A stretch of 9,454 nucleotides of DNA from Chlamydiota bacterium (GTDB lineage: Bacteria > Chlamydiota > Chlamydiia > Chlamydiales > Simkaniaceae), in NCBI GenBank assembly GCA_029556005.1, contig JAKQGT010000203.1:1-9454 (forward strand), in the 5' to 3' direction. The position numbers and the translations under genes are program-made. Shown piece after piece: positions 1-6,137 of the stretch (within the stretch, counting starts at the first letter, position 1; each line of letters opens with the position of its first letter). The notes under the pieces are model-generated. The model made no database searches and was not told where the DNA came from. It was given only the letters and a program-made list of their open reading frames with translations.

Positions 1-889
1 GTTTGACTTCTTGCTTTGTAAGATTTTCCGGACGGAGTCCATTAGCAACCTCGGCAACAAAAGCTTCTACTTCTGGAGTTTTTTCTGTTAATAGACTCAG
101 GAGTTTCTCCATCTGCACATTATCAAGATACTTAAGAGCAAATTCTCTTTCTAAGTGAACCAACAGATAGGCTGCTAATTGGGAATCTTTTTCCACACAG
201 GATAATAAAAAGTCTTGTAGCGAAGTAAAGTTTGCAAGAGAAGACCATTTTGAAAGTTTGACCAGTTCGAGAATGCTTTCATCTGACAGTAGGGCATGCA
301 ATTTCCGTTTAAGGGCATAGACCTCTCCTGTCATTAAGAGGGCCTCTTTAAGAGAGTCTGGTGAGCGCTCACGCGCGCAAAATTCTTGGAACAGCCCTTC
401 AGGAGTGAGTGGCCAAATTTCTGTTCGTGCAAAAGTGCGAATCGCTTCAAAACTTCCTTCCGATAGACCAGGATAAAGAGGAAGAGAGATTTCTTTTTCC
501 CTGTTGATAAACGTAAATTGCCGTTTTTCCAAAGGAAAACCCGGCACAGCCCTCTCTAAGTCAAAATAATGAAAAGCCACCAAGCAAGAAAGGGCCAAGT
601 CACATTTGCGATACCCCTGCTCGACATGCGTTTCATCATAGAGTTCTTTGACAAGTTCTTCAAAAGACATCAAAAAATAGCGGGAGAGCATTTCTCCATT
701 GCTTAGCAAAACCCGCTGAATTTTTTGCTCTTTGACAGGAAGGGGAAAGTGTCCCCCCTTATTTTCTTTGAGAACAAATGTAAAAAAAGTTGCCAAAAGG
801 GCAAGGTTTAAGGTTCCACTGATGATCAGTACGTGGACTAAGATGCGCGAACGTTTGGCAAGTGGATTTTCAAAGTGATCCTGCTTCAT
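1..889 (-). CDS. Single-span membrane protein, unknown function (3' end cut by window edge)
   Basis: I translated this by hand from the minus strand. An ATG at 889-887 opens 296 codons with no stop, and the frame runs off the left edge, so the C-terminus is missing. Residues 1-16 are polar and basic (KRSR at 12-15), residues 17-40 form one strong hydrophobic helix, and the rest is a long, mostly helical, Leu/Glu-rich soluble part. This suggests a protein anchored at its N-terminus with the bulk outside the cytoplasm. An in-frame TAG lies three codons upstream of the ATG, which fixes the start. AGGGAG (897-892) is a strong ribosome site, but it lies only 2 nt from the ATG, closer than usual. 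The gene is divergent from the envelope operon that starts at 976. I do not recognise a named domain; repeated short Leu-rich helices such as EKLLSLLTEK hint at a helical-repeat fold. That it is a real gene is well supported by length, signal-anchor and ribosome site; its role is unknown. Confidence 0.8.
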   Translation of the reverse strand, partial: MKQDHFENPLAKRSRILVHVLIISGTLNLALLATFFTFVLKENKGGHFPLPVKEQKIQRVLLSNGEMLSRYFLMSFEELVKELYDETHVEQGYRKCDLALSCLVAFHYFDLERAVPGFPLEKRQFTFINREKEISLPLYPGLSEGSFEAIRTFARTEIWPLTPEGLFQEFCARERSPDSLKEALLMTGEVYALKRKLHALLSDESILELVKLSKWSSLANFTSLQDFLLSCVEKDSQLAAYLLVHLEREFALKYLDNVQMEKLLSLLTEKTPEVEAFVAEVANGLRPENLTKQEVK

Positions 890-937
890 CGCTCCCTATT
901 TTACTTAAGGTTAGTAAAACATTCTATCAAATTTTTG

Positions 938-967
938 TTGACTTCACCTCCTCAATAGCTTTATGTA
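938..967 (+). promoter_or_regulatory. Possible sigma70-type promoter in divergent gap
   Basis: The 86-bp gap between the two divergent genes must hold both promoters. On the plus strand TTGACT (938-943) matches the -35 consensus at 5 of 6 positions. The best-placed -10 candidate, TATGTA at 962-967 after an 18-bp spacer, is poor (3 of 6). If it is real, transcription would begin almost at the ATG at 976, leaving little or no leader. On the minus strand TTGATA (930-925) is a possible -35 for the left gene, but no good -10 sits at the right distance. Weak call. Confidence 0.25.
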
Positions 968-975
968 AACATAAT

Positions 976-1986
976 ATGAAAACGAAAATACTAGCTCTTT
1001 TCCTTCTTGCCATCCTTTTTACGGGCTGCTCCCAAAATCCCAAAGCCCTTTCTTTAGACAATGCCAACGCATTCCTCTATGAAACCACGCGTGAAAATGC
1101 AACACTCACCCAAAAGGATGTAGAGCTTTTTCAAGAGTTTTGCCCTATTTTTGTCATCGAGCAAAAAGATAAACTCTATAATCGTATTGGGGAACCCAAA
1201 ATTAAACGGGGGCCTCAAAATAAGCTTGAAGCTTTTGTAGACCCCGCTTTTCACACCATTTATGTCCAAAAACGGGAATTTTTTACCCAAAAAGGGCAGT
1301 ACACCAACTTGATCTACCGTGTCCACTTCGAAAAAGTCCCTTACGGACTCCGCCCCTTTCAGATCACTGCAGGAAAAAATGTCGGGTTACTTGTCATCAT
1401 CACACTTAACGAAAAAAAACTTCCCGTGCTCATCACCTCTGTCCATACCTGTGGGTGCTATATTTCTATGATCCCGACTAATTATACACCTCCCGATTTT
1501 TTTCCCTCTGATTGGAAAGAGACTCCTAAAGTGCGTTATGGAGAACGCTACCCGGCCATGATTTGCTATCCCTCTCCCCTCCAAGGCAATGTCCATCCCG
1601 TTTTTTTCTTACGCCATGCGACTCATCGCGTTTCAGATATCTATGTAGAAAGTACAACGCTCATTGAAAAACAGTATCCCACTGTTGGAATGACAATGGT
1701 TCCCATGGAGTCTTTAGATGACCTCCCCATTCAAGGAGAAGACAAGACCCTCTCTTTTTACTATCAGGACCTCAGTAAAGGTTTTGTCCGTAATTCTCTC
1801 AAACCATTTGAATTTCTTTTCATCAGCTGGTGGGCCTTCGATCCCAATGTGGGTAACGATAAAAAATACGCCCCCTCAAGTGAATTACGAAAACAGTTTT
1901 ATACCAGCCTCAACCCGGCTTATTGGAGAGAATCGGATTTATGGAATTTCCCCATTGCAGCCAAGTTTTGGGGTTGGGAACTTTAA
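976..1986 (+). CDS. Predicted lipoprotein with HTCGCY motif, unknown function
   Basis: The frame is open from an ATG at 862, but that start would overlap the divergent gene. The ATG at 976 begins a textbook lipoprotein signal: MKTK, a hydrophobic stretch, then LFTGC with the lipidated Cys at residue 18. That start gives 336 residues. There is no clear Shine-Dalgarno in front of it (TTTATGTAAACATAAT), so the start rests on the signal peptide. The mature part is globular, with a striking HTCGCY at residues 157-162 and an aromatic end (FWGWEL). It carries no transmembrane helix after the signal, so it is probably held to a membrane facing the periplasm. The two cysteines spaced C-G-C could bind a metal or form a redox pair, but nothing else supports that. 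The DUF547 gene follows after 9 bp, so the two are almost certainly co-transcribed. I do not recognise the family with certainty. Confidence 0.85.
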   Translation: MKTKILALFLLAILFTGCSQNPKALSLDNANAFLYETTRENATLTQKDVELFQEFCPIFVIEQKDKLYNRIGEPKIKRGPQNKLEAFVDPAFHTIYVQKREFFTQKGQYTNLIYRVHFEKVPYGLRPFQITAGKNVGLLVIITLNEKKLPVLITSVHTCGCYISMIPTNYTPPDFFPSDWKETPKVRYGERYPAMICYPSPLQGNVHPVFFLRHATHRVSDIYVESTTLIEKQYPTVGMTMVPMESLDDLPIQGEDKTLSFYYQDLSKGFVRNSLKPFEFLFISWWAFDPNVGNDKKYAPSSELRKQFYTSLNPAYWRESDLWNFPIAAKFWGWEL

Positions 1987-1995
1987 GGAGAAAAA

Positions 1996-2757
1996 ATGCT
2001 CAAAACCCTCATCAGAACTTGCGTGATTCTTTTTATCTCCAACGCTGCCTTCGGGTCAGATCTTGTAGATAACTGGTTAAACACCTACAACCCTCTCCTG
2101 AAACACTATGTTGTAAAAGGGAAAAAAGGGGGCATTGAATCGACATTGGTGAACTATAACGGTCTTCGCAGCGATCCTAACTTCCGGAAAGCTCTCTATG
2201 AGCTCGCCAGACTCCCTTCACTTGACACTCTAGAGAAAAAAGAACAACTCGCCATGTGGATCAATGCCTACAACATGCTTGTATTAAAAGTGATTGTAGA
2301 AAATCCTAAAATCCAATCGATTAAAGAGCTCGACTCCGCTTTTGGGAGTATTTGGAAAAAGAAAGTGGGGGTTGTAGCTGGAAAACAGTACACCCTAGAT
2401 GAAATCGAACATGAGATTATTCGAAAAAAATTCAATGAACCGAGAGTCCATTTTGTTTTAAATTGTAGCGCCCTTTCTTGCCCTGATCTAGCTAACTACG
2501 CTTATGAAGGAAAGCACTTAGAGGAACAACTCGCCTATCAAGCAAAACAGTTCCTCAATAATCCGACCAAAGGGATGTCTGTTAATCCTTCAAAGGAAAA
2601 AATTTATTTATCTAAAATCTTCAAATGGTATAAAAGTGACTTCCCCCCAAGCGTCATCGATTGGCTGATACACATGGGTTTTCTGCATCAAGATACAGAA
2701 AATTACTCTACCAGCTATATGAAATACGATTGGGCATTAAATTCACTCAGTCAATAA
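1996..2757 (+). CDS. DUF547 domain protein, exported
   Basis: The protein has 253 residues. Residues 1-20 are a Sec-type signal peptide (MLKTLIRTC, hydrophobic core, cut near AAFG/SD). The rest carries the hallmarks of DUF547 (Pfam PF04784) in order: AMWINAYNMLVL at 86-97, RVHFVLNCSALSCPDL at 150-165 and SKIFKWYKSDF at 206-216. These cover the family's WINAYN block, its His/Cys block with the CxxxxC pair (Cys157 and Cys162), and the closing WYxxDF block, so the domain looks complete. The molecular function of DUF547 is not established. The invariant His and Cys residues make an enzyme plausible, but that is inference. The start is firm: AAGGAG (1985-1990) overlaps the previous stop and lies 5 nt before the ATG. 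It sits between a lipoprotein gene and a FadL-type channel gene, which argues for a periplasmic role linked to outer-membrane transport. Confidence 0.92.
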   Translation: MLKTLIRTCVILFISNAAFGSDLVDNWLNTYNPLLKHYVVKGKKGGIESTLVNYNGLRSDPNFRKALYELARLPSLDTLEKKEQLAMWINAYNMLVLKVIVENPKIQSIKELDSAFGSIWKKKVGVVAGKQYTLDEIEHEIIRKKFNEPRVHFVLNCSALSCPDLANYAYEGKHLEEQLAYQAKQFLNNPTKGMSVNPSKEKIYLSKIFKWYKSDFPPSVIDWLIHMGFLHQDTENYSTSYMKYDWALNSLSQ

Positions 2758-2772
2758 GGAACGTACTCAGTC

Positions 2773-4065
2773 ATGAAAAGTAGAAAGATCATAATCGCTA
2801 TTCTATTATTAGGAACCTTTCCCAAACTTTTTGCTCTCAATGGGATGTATCACATCGGTTTTGGGCCTGATGCGAAAGGAGTCGGGGGGGCTGCTACAGC
2901 TTTCCCTCAAGACACTCTGACAGCCCTTGCGAACCCCGCAAATCTCGTTCCTGTAGGTAAACGGATAGACTTAGCTCCTGAATATTTCCGAGGAACGCGT
3001 ATTGGAAAGATTCGCGGGTCGCAATTCCCCTTTAATGATGTAAACGGGGATATCGACCTTTCTAGAAATAAAAACATCGTTGCTGCAGAAGCGGGAATTG
3101 GATACACATTTTTAAATGATCGCCTAGCTATTGGGCTAACCATTGCCCCTCAAGCAGGGGGAGTGATTACATGGAATCAACCAGACCCTTTTTATCCTGC
3201 TGGTACACAACCTTTCCACATCGACGTGATGTATGTTGCCTTTACTCCGCTCATTGCTGCCAAGCTCTTTGAAAATGATTGGATCGGAAAGCACTTCTTA
3301 GGTGTGGGTGTCGACCTTACTCCAGCGCGCATAAAAGTGAGTGGAATGCAAGGACTGAGAGACCAATCAGGCTTTTTTGGAGGAACGGATGCTCCTAACT
3401 ATGTGACCAATAAGGGTTGGGACTGGGCTTTTGGTTGGGCCGTAAGAGTGGGTTGGCTTTGGGAATTTCGCCCTTGGATTTCAGGAGGTCTCTCCTTCCG
3501 CACCAAAACCTACATGGGACATTTTGACCGTTACAAAGGACTCATTACCCCGCACGGTAAAGCGAACCTACCCGCCACATTTTTTGGGGGAATTGCTGTA
3601 AAACCTTTTGTACAAACAACGATTGCCCTTGACATTGGCCGTATTTATAACGGCAACGTCAACACCTTTTCTAACCTTCCCTTTGATATCTTAAAGCAAA
3701 ATAATCACGGGGCCAGTAATGGAGCAGGCTTTGCCTGGGAATCATCAACAGTCTATAAAATCGGTATCGCCCAAGAAATTGCAGATAGTTTTGTTCTAAG
3801 AGCAGGTTACAACTATGGTCAACTCCCCTGGGATACAAAGATCGATGATGTCGTTTTATCAGCTCTTTTCCTTCCCACTACTATTCGCCACCACCTCACT
3901 TTAGGGGCCAGTTTAGAATTGGGAGCACAGATCCTCAATGCTGCCTTTATGTATGGATTTAAACATTCCATCCAGGGTCCTATATCTGCGCTTCAAGGAG
4001 GAGGCAAGTGTGAAGTTTCAACAGATCTGATCACGTTGCAGATAGGGTTTAGCAAGGTTTGGTAA
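2773..4065 (+). CDS. FadL/OmpP1/TodX-type outer membrane transport protein
   Basis: The protein has 430 residues. It starts with a signal peptide (MKSRKIIIAILLLG, cut near LFA/LN around residue 21). Just after it comes the N-terminal signature of the OmpP1/FadL/TodX family (Pfam PF03349): a Gly-rich GFGPDAKGVGGA at 29-40, then PQDTL and ALANPANL around the NPA motif at 54-56. In FadL this segment forms the plug inside a 14-strand barrel that passes hydrophobic molecules such as fatty acids. The remainder alternates polar and aromatic residues as in a beta-barrel, and the chain ends in an aromatic residue (FSKVW), as expected for recognition by the BAM machinery. Length is normal for the family. 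TAAGGA (2755-2760) overlaps the previous stop and is 12 nt from the ATG, a little far but usable. The substrate cannot be read from the sequence; the form looks closer to the NGYFxIGYG-type proteobacterial branch than to E. coli FadL (my recollection). Confidence 0.88.
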   Translation: MKSRKIIIAILLLGTFPKLFALNGMYHIGFGPDAKGVGGAATAFPQDTLTALANPANLVPVGKRIDLAPEYFRGTRIGKIRGSQFPFNDVNGDIDLSRNKNIVAAEAGIGYTFLNDRLAIGLTIAPQAGGVITWNQPDPFYPAGTQPFHIDVMYVAFTPLIAAKLFENDWIGKHFLGVGVDLTPARIKVSGMQGLRDQSGFFGGTDAPNYVTNKGWDWAFGWAVRVGWLWEFRPWISGGLSFRTKTYMGHFDRYKGLITPHGKANLPATFFGGIAVKPFVQTTIALDIGRIYNGNVNTFSNLPFDILKQNNHGASNGAGFAWESSTVYKIGIAQEIADSFVLRAGYNYGQLPWDTKIDDVVLSALFLPTTIRHHLTLGASLELGAQILNAAFMYGFKHSIQGPISALQGGGKCEVSTDLITLQIGFSKVW

Positions 4066-4066
4066 G

Positions 4067-4966
4067 ATGAAAAGTAGACTGGGGCTCTTTTTTCTTCTTC
4101 TCTTTTCCTTAAGCGCCCTTTGGGGAGATCTCCCTGAAGTATTTTACGGCATCTGTTACGACAAACAAGGGAAAGAACTTTTTACCGAAGAGCACAAGAT
4201 CACCAAAGTCAATGGGACAATCAAAAAAATTCAAACCCTTTTTTTTCAAAATGCTGAAAAAAATCCGATGGCGATTGCCGAAAGTCTCTTTCATCAAAAT
4301 AGCTTCCTCCCCAACGTCTATTTCCATCGCTTTAAGGACTCTTTTACCTCGCGCGCTGTTCAAAAAGGGAATGAAGAGATCATCCTACTCAAAAAAGAGG
4401 GGGAAAAACCCTATTACTTTGAGAAGAACTATGGCATTACCAAAGATATGGTTGTCGGACACGGATTCTACTTTTATATGATCGATAACATGCAAACTCT
4501 CTTAGAAAACCCCCAAATGACACTTCCCGTTCAGTTCCTCCTTCCCAATAAGCTTGCCAAATATATTTTCAAAATGTCTGCGACAAAAGATCCTGAAAAC
4601 ACAGATCAAGTGATTTTCACTTTAAAAACACAAAACGTTCTTTTACGCCTTCTCGTCCCGACGATTGTTGTGAAACTCAATCAAGAGACAAAGAGAATGA
4701 TCTCCTATGAAGGTCCCAATACCTTCTTTTATGGAACAAAAGATATTTTTTATGTAAAAATTATATATACCGAAATGGCTTCAAAAATTGGATTTTCGGC
4801 TGGGCCAAAGCACCGCAATTCGTCGGTCATAAATGACCCCATATTTAATAATATGGGGTCATTTATGACTGGCAAATATCGAAAGCTTTCGCGTTGCCCA
4901 AATCCAATTTTTGAAACCATTTCGGTATACCATGACCATTTAGAAAAAACAGAGAGCCTACAATGA
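4067..4966 (+). CDS. Secreted protein of unknown function with palindrome-derived C-terminal tail
   Basis: The frame encodes 299 residues: a signal peptide (MKSRLGLFFLLLFSL, cut near LWG/DL, residue 20), then a soluble domain predicted to be rich in beta-strands. Residues 130-234 contain LPVQFLLPNKLAKYIF, QNVLLRLLVPTIVVKL and ETKRMISYEGPNTFFYG, ending with VKIIY at 230-234. From memory, this pattern resembles small exported proteins encoded beside DUF547/FadL-like genes in proteobacteria, which end at about this VxIxY block; I cannot check that. Residues 235-288 are encoded by the palindromic element at 4766-4929, and 289-299 by former non-coding DNA in a shifted frame. The native protein was therefore probably 236-238 residues long. 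AAGG (4054-4057) lies 9 nt before the ATG. The gene starts 1 bp after the fadL-like stop and its present stop overlaps the porin start (ATGA). A gene is certain; the function of the current longer product is not. Confidence 0.85.
   Translation: MKSRLGLFFLLLFSLSALWGDLPEVFYGICYDKQGKELFTEEHKITKVNGTIKKIQTLFFQNAEKNPMAIAESLFHQNSFLPNVYFHRFKDSFTSRAVQKGNEEIILLKKEGEKPYYFEKNYGITKDMVVGHGFYFYMIDNMQTLLENPQMTLPVQFLLPNKLAKYIFKMSATKDPENTDQVIFTLKTQNVLLRLLVPTIVVKLNQETKRMISYEGPNTFFYGTKDIFYVKIIYTEMASKIGFSAGPKHRNSSVINDPIFNNMGSFMTGKYRKLSRCPNPIFETISVYHDHLEKTESLQ
4766..4929. mobile_element. 164-bp palindromic MITE-like element inserted in a gene
   Basis: Read inward from both ends, the two strands are almost the same. 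The 30-bp outer arms (4766-4795 and the complement of 4900-4929, TATACCGAAATGG...) match at 29 of 30 bases. Two 30-bp spacers (4796-4825 and 4870-4899) are only loosely complementary. The centre (4826-4869) is a perfect 20+20-bp hairpin. The layout is therefore 30-30-20-4-20-30-30. TATA bounds both ends, which fits a TA (or TATA) target duplication as made by IS630/Tc1-mariner transposases, although the left flank is itself TA-rich, so the exact edge is uncertain. No transposase is encoded; movement would need one supplied in trans. The near-identical arms suggest a recent insertion or maintained pairing. Alternatives are a REP/ERIC-like or Rickettsia-style palindromic element. Only one copy is present in this window. 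Confidence 0.85.
4826..4869. repeat. Perfect 20-bp inverted repeat, core hairpin of the palindromic element
   Basis: GTCATAAATGACCCCATATT (4826-4845) is followed by the four bases TAAT and then its exact reverse complement (4850-4869). In RNA this would fold into a stable 20-bp stem on either strand, and the outer arms could stack on it as a second helix. The stem is not followed by a U-run, so it does not look like an intrinsic terminator, but it lies in the mRNA of the operon about 90 nt before the porin start and could affect processing, stability or translation there. Confidence 0.9.
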
Positions 4967-6060
4967 AAAACCCTATGCTAATGATTGGAATTCTTACTCT
5001 AGCTTGCATCCCTTTTGCTCATGCTCAAGAGAAACAGCAAGAGAAGAAGTCCTCTTATGAATTCCCAGAATACAGTGAGCAAGACTACCATAGTCTAGAT
5101 GCTCCATCGTATGAGCTCCCTTATCAAGAAACAGGCCCTCACATTCAAGGTGAATTTCTTTATTGGCAAAATATCGAATCGAATCTGATCTACGCTATCG
5201 ATCAACCTCCCCACGCAAGTAATACCGATGTCATTGGTCTTGAAGGGCACTTAAAACAAGTCACCTACCGTTGGGATCCCGGAGTCCGGGTAGGCGCCGG
5301 ATGGAAGTTTAGTCCTGAAACCCTCGATGTCAGCCTGATCTATACTTACTTCCATAACGAAGGGGGAGATGCTGTTAAGCAACGCCCCGGACGGACTTTA
5401 AAAGGGGTATTTCCTGATTTTCTTGGGGATACCATTAGTGATATTTCTTCGACTGCTGACCTCATGTATCAAACCCTTGATCTCCAAGCAACCCACACCT
5501 TCCAATCTTCTAGTTCTTTTGTGATGGATTTTCTCTTTGGAGTGCGTGGAGCTTGGATCTCTCAAGGATGGAATACGTGTTATAAATCCAATAACTTGAT
5601 CTTCTTTGATCCTTTTTCTGGCTTTGGACAGCGCTTCGAAACCCTCGTACAGAATACTTGGAAGTTTTCTGGTGCAGGACTCCGCACCGGACTTTCTATG
5701 GACTGGTTTATTGGATGGGGGATCTACGCCCATGTTCAAACCTCCATGTCGGCAATCGTGGGACGTTTCCGCAATAAACAACAAATTGATTCAACCACTC
5801 AAGTCCGTTATTCAAAAGTCCATCCCAGTGACACACGGATCATCCCTTCATGGGAAATCCTGTTGGGCTTAGGATGGAGAAAAAACATTTCAAGCTATGC
5901 CTTTAAAGTTTTCTGTAATTGGGAAATGAACCTATGGTCACGCTTAAATCAAACCTACTTCTATCCTGCTACAACAGTAGATGATTCGAAAGTGGGAAGC
6001 TGGTCCCGTGACTCTGTCAACTTACAGGGAATCACCGCAGGAATTGGTGTTGAGTTCTAG
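4963..6060 (+). CDS. Lpg1974-type pore-forming outer membrane beta-barrel protein
   Basis: The protein has 365 residues. A signal peptide (MKNPMLMIGILTL, cut at AHA/QE, residue 21-22) is followed by a charged, Gln/Glu/Tyr-rich linker to about residue 57. A barrel domain then begins with GPHIQGEFLYWQNIESNL, the typical entry of Lpg1974/Legionella major outer-membrane proteins (Pfam PF05150), a family expanded in Simkania-like and Parachlamydia-like chlamydiae where it serves as MOMP-like porin. Later segments such as DPGVRVGAGW, DLQATHTF and FLFGVRGAWIS alternate as barrel strands do, and the chain ends with the barrel-terminal phenylalanine (GIGVEF). Inferred role: passive pore for small solutes. 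The ATG overlaps the stop of the preceding gene by ATGA; the ribosome site is weak (GAGAG around 4952-4956), so translational coupling may help. That coupling appears to be a by-product of the upstream palindrome insertion. It is the last gene of the envelope run. Confidence 0.87.
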   Translation: MKNPMLMIGILTLACIPFAHAQEKQQEKKSSYEFPEYSEQDYHSLDAPSYELPYQETGPHIQGEFLYWQNIESNLIYAIDQPPHASNTDVIGLEGHLKQVTYRWDPGVRVGAGWKFSPETLDVSLIYTYFHNEGGDAVKQRPGRTLKGVFPDFLGDTISDISSTADLMYQTLDLQATHTFQSSSSFVMDFLFGVRGAWISQGWNTCYKSNNLIFFDPFSGFGQRFETLVQNTWKFSGAGLRTGLSMDWFIGWGIYAHVQTSMSAIVGRFRNKQQIDSTTQVRYSKVHPSDTRIIPSWEILLGLGWRKNISSYAFKVFCNWEMNLWSRLNQTYFYPATTVDDSKVGSWSRDSVNLQGITAGIGVEF

Positions 6061-6068
6061 AGGGACAT

Positions 6069-6087
6069 TCAAGAAAATTTTTCTTGA
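6069..6087. terminator. Possible weak terminator hairpin after the porin gene
   Basis: TCAAGAAAA (6069-6077) and TTTTCTTGA (6079-6087) are exact reverse complements around a single T, which could form a 7-bp stem with a 5-nt loop 8 bp after the porin stop. The stem is AT-rich and no T-run follows, so it is a poor match to an intrinsic terminator. It is the only hairpin between the operon and pheT. Confidence 0.25.
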
Positions 6088-6106
6088 TGCCCCAATAGCT
6101 TCAATC

Positions 6107-6115
6107 TGTTAGAAT
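6107..6115 (+). promoter_or_regulatory. Likely extended -10 promoter for pheT
   Basis: TGTTAGAAT has the TGn extension followed by TAGAAT (6110-6115), matching 5 of 6 bases of the -10 consensus. No convincing -35 lies 16-18 bp upstream; TTGATG at 6084-6089 is 20 bp away, which is too far for normal spacing, but extended -10 promoters tolerate a weak -35. Transcription would start near 6122, giving a leader of about 16 nt that holds the pheT ribosome site. There is no room for a T-box or attenuator leader after that start. Confidence 0.4.
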
Positions 6116-6137
6116 GCTCGGGTAAAAAGGTATTAAC

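Noticed and set aside
862..975. Upstream ATG at 862 giving a 38-residue longer lipoprotein
   Set aside because: It would overlap the divergent gene's first codons and bury the lipoprotein signal inside the chain; the signal begins exactly at the ATG at 976.
2773..4090. Shared start sequence ATGAAAAGTAGA in the FadL-like and following gene as a repeat
   Set aside because: Only a dozen bases that encode the basic start of a signal peptide; convergence or chance explains it.
4212..4481. 89-codon plus-strand frame inside the secreted-protein gene
   Set aside because: Lys/Ser-rich shadow frame with no signal or domain; the overlapping gene has a signal peptide and fits the operon spacing.
4826..4869. 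Core hairpin of the palindrome as an intrinsic terminator
   Set aside because: The stem is strong but AT-rich next to the loop and is followed by GGCAAATATC rather than a T-run on either strand, and the operon continues through it.
5398..5784. 128-codon minus-strand open frame inside the porin gene
   Set aside because: It lies wholly within a well-supported barrel gene, has no ribosome site or recognisable domain, and its composition is that of antisense shadow.
6061..6137. T-box or peptide attenuator controlling pheT
   Set aside because: The space is only 77 bp, with no leader peptide rich in Phe codons and no T-box motif; only a short hairpin and an extended -10 are visible.
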